NCBI RefSeq assembly: GCF_030453725.1
Contig: NZ_JAKDJU010000005.1
Location: 1 to 48,194, forward strand
Source of the DNA: Brevibacterium picturae
Lineage (GTDB): Bacteria; Actinomycetota; Actinomycetes; Actinomycetales; Brevibacteriaceae
Direction of reading: 5' to 3'
Length of the DNA stretch: 48,194 nt
Numbering within the stretch: the first letter of the stretch is position 1; every line of letters starts with the position of its first letter. The notes beneath the pieces were generated by a model. That model searched no databases. It saw only the letters and a program-made list of their open reading frames with translations, and had not been told where the DNA came from. Below, piece by piece: positions 47,788 through 48,194 of the stretch. Both the position numbers and the translations under genes were made by a program.

Positions 47788-48194
47788 CTATTTCTCGACG
47801 ACGACTCCGTCAGGATCGGCGAACACCATTGCGCCGGGGCGAATGGTGGCCCCACCGATTTCGAGAGTCACATCGAGCTCACCGTCACCGGTCTTGGAAC
47901 TCTTGCGCGGGTTGCTGGCCAAGGCTTTGATTCCCAAGCCCATGGACGACAGCGCGACTCGATCGCGGACGGCTCCGTTGATGACGACGCCTGCCCAGCC
48001 GTTGCTCACGGCGAGTTCGGCGATCATGTCACCCATGAGTGCGGTCGCGATCGAACCGCCGCCGTCGATGATGAGCACGGCCCCGTCGCCGGGCTGGGAC
48101 AGAGTCGTCTTCGCCAGCGCATTGTCCTGGTAGCAGCGCACGGTTCGAGCCGGACCGGAGAACGAGTCCTTGGCGCCGAAGTCACCGAAGTTCA
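47788..48194 (-). CDS. RraA-family protein, C-terminal part (partial)
   Basis: The gene continues past the right edge of the window. From the edge, the minus strand reads NFGDFGAKDSFSGPARTVRC, then LSQPGDGAVLIIDGGGSIAT, GDMIAELAVSNGWAGVVINGAVRD, LGIKALASNPRKSSKTGDGE and FADPDGVVVEK. These are the RraA/4-hydroxy-4-methyl-2-oxoglutarate aldolase motifs (GGGS, NGxxRD, NPRKS). RraA trimers bind RNase E in some bacteria and act as aldolases in others. The catalytic Arg-Asp pair is present. The M at 48141 in the frame is a GTG inside the gene, not the start. Confidence 0.9.
   Translation of the reverse strand, partial: NFGDFGAKDSFSGPARTVRCYQDNALAKTTLSQPGDGAVLIIDGGGSIATALMGDMIAELAVSNGWAGVVINGAVRDRVALSSMGLGIKALASNPRKSSKTGDGELDVTLEIGGATIRPGAMVFADPDGVVVEK

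Noticed and set aside
1..48194. Phage, insertion sequence, integrase, tRNA or rRNA genes
   Set aside because: I looked for transposase, integrase and structural RNA signatures on both strands and saw none; a tRNA scan was not possible.

Overview
The window reads as a chromosomal stretch from a GC-rich actinobacterium. GC- and C-ending codons are preferred throughout, many gene pairs share 4-base ATGA/GTGA stop-start overlaps, some promoters look leaderless, and there is a DtxR/IdeR-type iron box. The overall gene set resembles Brevibacterium or a related member of the Micrococcales, but the genus is inferred. I see no rRNA, tRNA, CRISPR array, integrase or transposase.

Layout. 1-4.9 kb: the end of a Bax inhibitor-1 family gene, a small hypothetical protein, a membrane-anchored sulfite-oxidase-type molybdoenzyme, and a sodium:solute symporter unit with a one-TM small protein. 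4.9-6.3 kb: a VOC protein and an AraC regulator whose starts lie 9 bases apart. 6.3-14.1 kb (minus): one long unit of oligopeptide-binding lipoprotein, dppB, dppC, dppD, dppF, isoaspartyl dipeptidase (iadA) and an NhaC-type antiporter, behind a good promoter with an inverted repeat just upstream. 14.4-18.6 kb (minus): an iron-siderophore ABC importer (ATPase, lipoprotein, fused double permease) behind a DtxR-type box. Two copies of a ~60-bp palindromic repeat lie just outside the two ends of this operon. 19-22.7 kb: an SbcD-like nuclease and an SbcC/YhaN-like ATPase without a zinc-hook motif.

22.9-30.2 kb: a minus-strand acyl-CoA catabolism operon (phosphotransferase, SDR, acyl-CoA dehydrogenase, acyl-CoA ligase) divergent from a quinone oxidoreductase. 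The shared promoter region holds a TetR-like palindrome and a CRP/GlxR-like site. A second zinc-free reductase follows. Between the two reductases is what looks like the relic of an MHS-family transporter. 30.2-32.7 kb: the three LigD activities (ligase, polymerase, 3'-phosphoesterase) as three separate genes; no Ku gene is in the window.

33-39.5 kb: a BCCT transporter, then a minus-strand four-gene unit (GntP permease, four-carbon acid sugar kinase, PdxA-like dehydrogenase, DeoR regulator) that fits D-threonate/erythronate use: import, 4-phosphorylation, then oxidative decarboxylation to dihydroxyacetone phosphate. 39.6-42.1 kb: a CPH-type copper P-ATPase with an unusually regular histidine-rich tail behind a CsoR-like operator. 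42.3-45.1 kb: a VOC dioxygenase-like protein and a TPP enzyme, divergent around a perfect MarR/RosR-like palindrome. 45.1-48.2 kb: a small hypothetical protein, a lipoprotein, a PH-domain protein, a butanediol-dehydrogenase-like enzyme, and an RraA-family gene cut by the window edge.

All coordinates, motifs and counts were read by eye from the sequence; no database search or folding program was run. Family names rest on recognised motifs.
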